49,818 bases of DNA from CAZJRB01 sp964547995 (GTDB taxonomy: Bacteria; Planctomycetota; Planctomycetia; Pirellulales; Thermoguttaceae): the NCBI GenBank assembly GCA_964547995.1, contig CAZJRB010000044.1:1-49818 (forward strand), written 5' to 3'. Positions 47,931-49,818 of this stretch are shown here, one piece after another. The position numbers were made by a program, and so were the translations under genes. The notes under the pieces are model-generated. The model was given only the letters and a program-made list of their open reading frames with translations, was not told the DNA's origin and ran no database searches. Position 1 is the first letter of the stretch, and the number at the start of each line of letters is the position of its first letter.

Positions 47931-49406
47931 CTACTTTCTCCCTTTCTTCTTTGTGGGTTTCGCGTGCGAGGGGGGCGAGCTTGGCTTGGGCATCTTGGCA
48001 TTAGCAGACTTCAGGAACGCCGCCAGCTTCTTGTCGAGTTCTTCGACCTTCTCCGGCATCTCGGCGGCCAGGTCGTTCTTTTCGCTGAGGTCCTTGGCAA
48101 GGTTATACAGCTCGCGTTTTCCCTCGGCGTAGCGCTTGATCAGTTTCCAGTCGCCCTGGCGGATGATGCTGTAGGGGCCGAGCCTGCCGCGGTAGTGCGG
48201 GAAATGCCAGTAGATGGCGTCTCGTTTCAGCTTGCCCTGCTGCTTGAGCAACGGGACGAGGCTCTCGCCGTCGATCGTTCGGCCCTTGGGCAGCTTGGCG
48301 CCGGCAATCTCCATGATCGTGGGGAAGTAGTCGACGCTGGTGACCGGCACGCTGCACGTCGTGCCCGGGCGGACCACACCCGGCCATCGGACGATCAGCG
48401 GGACGCGGATGCCGCCTTCGTACGGAAACCCCTTGCCGGAGCGGAGCGGGGCGTTGTCGGTCGGCCCCAGCAGGCCGCCGTTGTCGGAGGTGAAGATGAC
48501 GACCGTCCGGTTAGCGACGCCGGCATCGTTCAGCGCTTTCATAATCTTGCCGGCCGCGTCGTCCACACTCTCCACCATCGCCGCGTAGACCGCATTTTTC
48601 TGATTCGTCTTCGGTTTCTTTTCGTACTTGGCCGTGACGTCCTTCTTCGCCTGAAGCGGCGTATGGACGGCGTAATGGGCCATGTGCAGCAGGAACGGCT
48701 TGTCCTTGTTGGCCCTAATGAATCCGACGGCCTCGTCCGCTTCACGATCGGTCAGGTACTCGCCCGTTTTGCGCGGCGGGAGGTTGGGGATTTCGTAGAA
48801 CTTCCGGTTGCTCTTGTACGGATCGAAATACCCCGGCGGCTGCCCGAGGTCGCAACCACCGTGGTTGACGTCGTAGCCTTGCTTCTCGGGAAAGTGATTC
48901 TCCTGGCCGAGATGCCACTTGCCGATGTGGCACGAGACGTAACCCTGCGGCTTGAGCGCTTCGGCCAGCGTGACTTCCTCCGATTCCAGGAACAGGGCAT
49001 TTTTGGGGCAGAGCACCGGTCGGTTGCCGCCGGTGTAACCCGTCGGGTTCTTGCCGTCGGGACCGATGATGCCGCCCTGAAACTTCGCGCGGATCCAATC
49101 GGTCACGCCGGTCCGCGCCGGGTAACGCCCCGTCTGCACGGCCGCCCGGGTCGGCGAACAAACCGCGCAGGCCGCGTAGCCGTCGGTGAACCGCATTCCT
49201 TCGGCAGCAAGCTTGTCGACGTTGGGTGTTTCAAAATACTTGCTCCCCTGGCAGGTCAGGTCGGTCCAGCCCATGTCGTCCACCAGGATGATCACGAAGT
49301 TCGTGGGCTTCTCGGCCGACCGGGCAATGCCGCCGCAGGCGACGACCATCACGGCGGCAAGAATTGCCAAGCGGGTGAAATGGGTTTTGCAGACGCGGTG
49401 CATCAT
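47931..49406 (-). CDS. Secreted formylglycine-dependent sulfatase (arylsulfatase A-type)
   Basis: 491 aa from ATG 49406 (a second ATG at 49403 also fits; AAGGAGGAC lies just upstream). Signal peptide LAILAAVMVVACGGIARSA. Metal-site start NFVIILVDDMGWTDLTC, and the sulfatase signature CSPTR with Cys83 (the residue converted to formylglycine) in ACAVCSPTRAAVQTGRYPAR. GKWHLGQ is the second signature; VVIFTSDNGG completes the metal site. The C-terminus is Lys/Pro-rich. It would desulfate an external sulfated polysaccharide; substrate unknown. Formylglycine formation requires a separate enzyme not in the window. The antitoxin gene follows within 2 bp. Confidence 0.92.
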   Translation of the reverse strand: MMHRVCKTHFTRLAILAAVMVVACGGIARSAEKPTNFVIILVDDMGWTDLTCQGSKYFETPNVDKLAAEGMRFTDGYAACAVCSPTRAAVQTGRYPARTGVTDWIRAKFQGGIIGPDGKNPTGYTGGNRPVLCPKNALFLESEEVTLAEALKPQGYVSCHIGKWHLGQENHFPEKQGYDVNHGGCDLGQPPGYFDPYKSNRKFYEIPNLPPRKTGEYLTDREADEAVGFIRANKDKPFLLHMAHYAVHTPLQAKKDVTAKYEKKPKTNQKNAVYAAMVESVDDAAGKIMKALNDAGVANRTVVIFTSDNGGLLGPTDNAPLRSGKGFPYEGGIRVPLIVRWPGVVRPGTTCSVPVTSVDYFPTIMEIAGAKLPKGRTIDGESLVPLLKQQGKLKRDAIYWHFPHYRGRLGPYSIIRQGDWKLIKRYAEGKRELYNLAKDLSEKNDLAAEMPEKVEELDKKLAAFLKSANAKMPKPSSPPSHAKPTKKKGRK

Positions 49407-49818
49407 TGTCCTCCTTGTTGCTGTAACGGTTGCGGAGATACGGCATCATTGTACTGTGTGGGGCAACGGGGTGCAGCAGGATCGTCTCTTCACCCCGGGG
49501 AATAGATCCTTCGCCCACTGAGGAATAAGATGACCGGCGATGCACATCTTTCAGCGACACGACTTCGGTGGAGATATCAAAGTCCGGAATTTTCGGGGGC
49601 AACCGTCAGCTTCTGCCCCCCCACAAGGGTGGCGATTTTCTCTGTAACAACCTGCTCTCCCATACGTAACAACCATGTAACAAACCCCCTATAGGGTTTG
49701 ACATCCTCCGCTTGCCCAGGAAAATGGGGTTTTAAGGCCCTTTTCCGCTGAATTATCGCAGCGGCACCGGGAACTTTCACCCGCAGCCACGCGTCTTAGA
49801 ATATGAGCCTGCTGTGAA
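49407..49818. promoter_or_regulatory. Right-edge intergenic region with helically phased repeats and a palindrome
   Basis: GTAACAACC occurs at 49644-49652 and 49666-49674, and GTAACAAACC at 49677-49686, i.e. starts 22 and 11 bp apart, two and one helical turns. They run into the palindrome CAAACCC-CCTATA-GGGTTTG (49681-49700), after which TTTGACATCC carries a TTGACA (49698-49703) without a clear -10. This may be the control region of a gene beyond the window. The 49407-49600 part upstream of the sulfatase shows nothing distinct, and no gene is convincing here. Confidence 0.4.

Noticed and set aside
49577..49780. 67-codon minus-strand frame at the right edge
   Set aside because: GTG start without a ribosome site, crosses the phased repeats and palindrome, and has no recognisable domain.
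1..49818. Transposases or integrases explaining the repeats
   Set aside because: None recognised on either strand. The mobile character of the palindromes is inferred from copies and nesting only.
1..49818. tRNA or rRNA genes
   Set aside because: No cloverleaf or rRNA-like segment was noticed by eye. A tRNAscan/Infernal run would be decisive.

Overview
The window reads as a chromosomal contig from a member of the Planctomycetota, most likely near the Pirellulales. The evidence is a set of protein types typical of that phylum: a Ser/Thr kinase with the N-terminal DPYHEWLGIPP-type domain, two ECF sigma factors each followed by a membrane-anchored anti-sigma-like protein, a FecR-LamG protein, a secreted sulfatase, a sialidase-LamG protein, and the SpoIIM/RDD/DUF4129 cluster. 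Base composition is GC-rich. KdsA and apolipoprotein N-acyltransferase (Lnt) point to a Gram-negative type envelope. No rRNA, tRNA, phage, transposase or CRISPR array was seen. There is one 100-N assembly gap at 35221-35320.

Layout. 1-449: 3' end of a TrkA-type NAD-binding domain and a headless gene remnant. 701-7885: heavy-metal RND efflux locus (adaptor, pump, a second adaptor lacking its C-terminus, convergent TolC-type channel). 8506-14878: secreted Gly/His-rich protein, REC-histidine kinase, divergent Ser/Thr kinase, sialidase. Two identical 134-bp palindromic repeats bracket the two signalling genes. 14886-19360: LRR membrane protein, NagB/PIG-L fusion and a small exported protein, all on the minus strand. 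19530-22285: polyamine cluster (agmatinase, deoxyhypusine-synthase-like SpeY, divergent pyruvoyl arginine decarboxylase). 22704-29383: lipid kinase, kdsA, lipoprotein, glutamine amidotransferase, lnt. 29525-32909: two tandem MreC-like coiled-coil membrane proteins, a small membrane protein and an MreB-family actin, the last three genes overlapping. 33128-34435: PQQ-type beta-propeller. 34569-40901: ECF sigma factor, anti-sigma-like/DUF4139 fusion, four-helix-bundle gene, and two more DUF4139 proteins. 41311-43589: second ECF sigma factor with FecR-LamG partner. 43986-47685: RDD, SpoIIM, membrane protein and DUF4129, a cluster that stops abruptly against a decapitated toxin-antitoxin module. 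47931-49406: sulfatase.

The intergenic DNA is unusual. At least five families of palindromic repeats are dispersed through it, several nested inside one another. The commonest core is TAAAGCCGCGACC/GGTCGCGGCTTTA. Some arms carry paired (compensatory) substitutions. Octanucleotide arrays (GGGGGTGA / TCACCCCC) flank the four-helix-bundle gene and even encode part of the signal peptide of the next gene.

The strongest candidates for new biology are the MreB plus tandem MreC-like operon, the sigma-factor-linked DUF4139 cluster with its anti-sigma fusion, and the nested palindrome families. All functions are inferred from sequence recognition alone; no database search was run.
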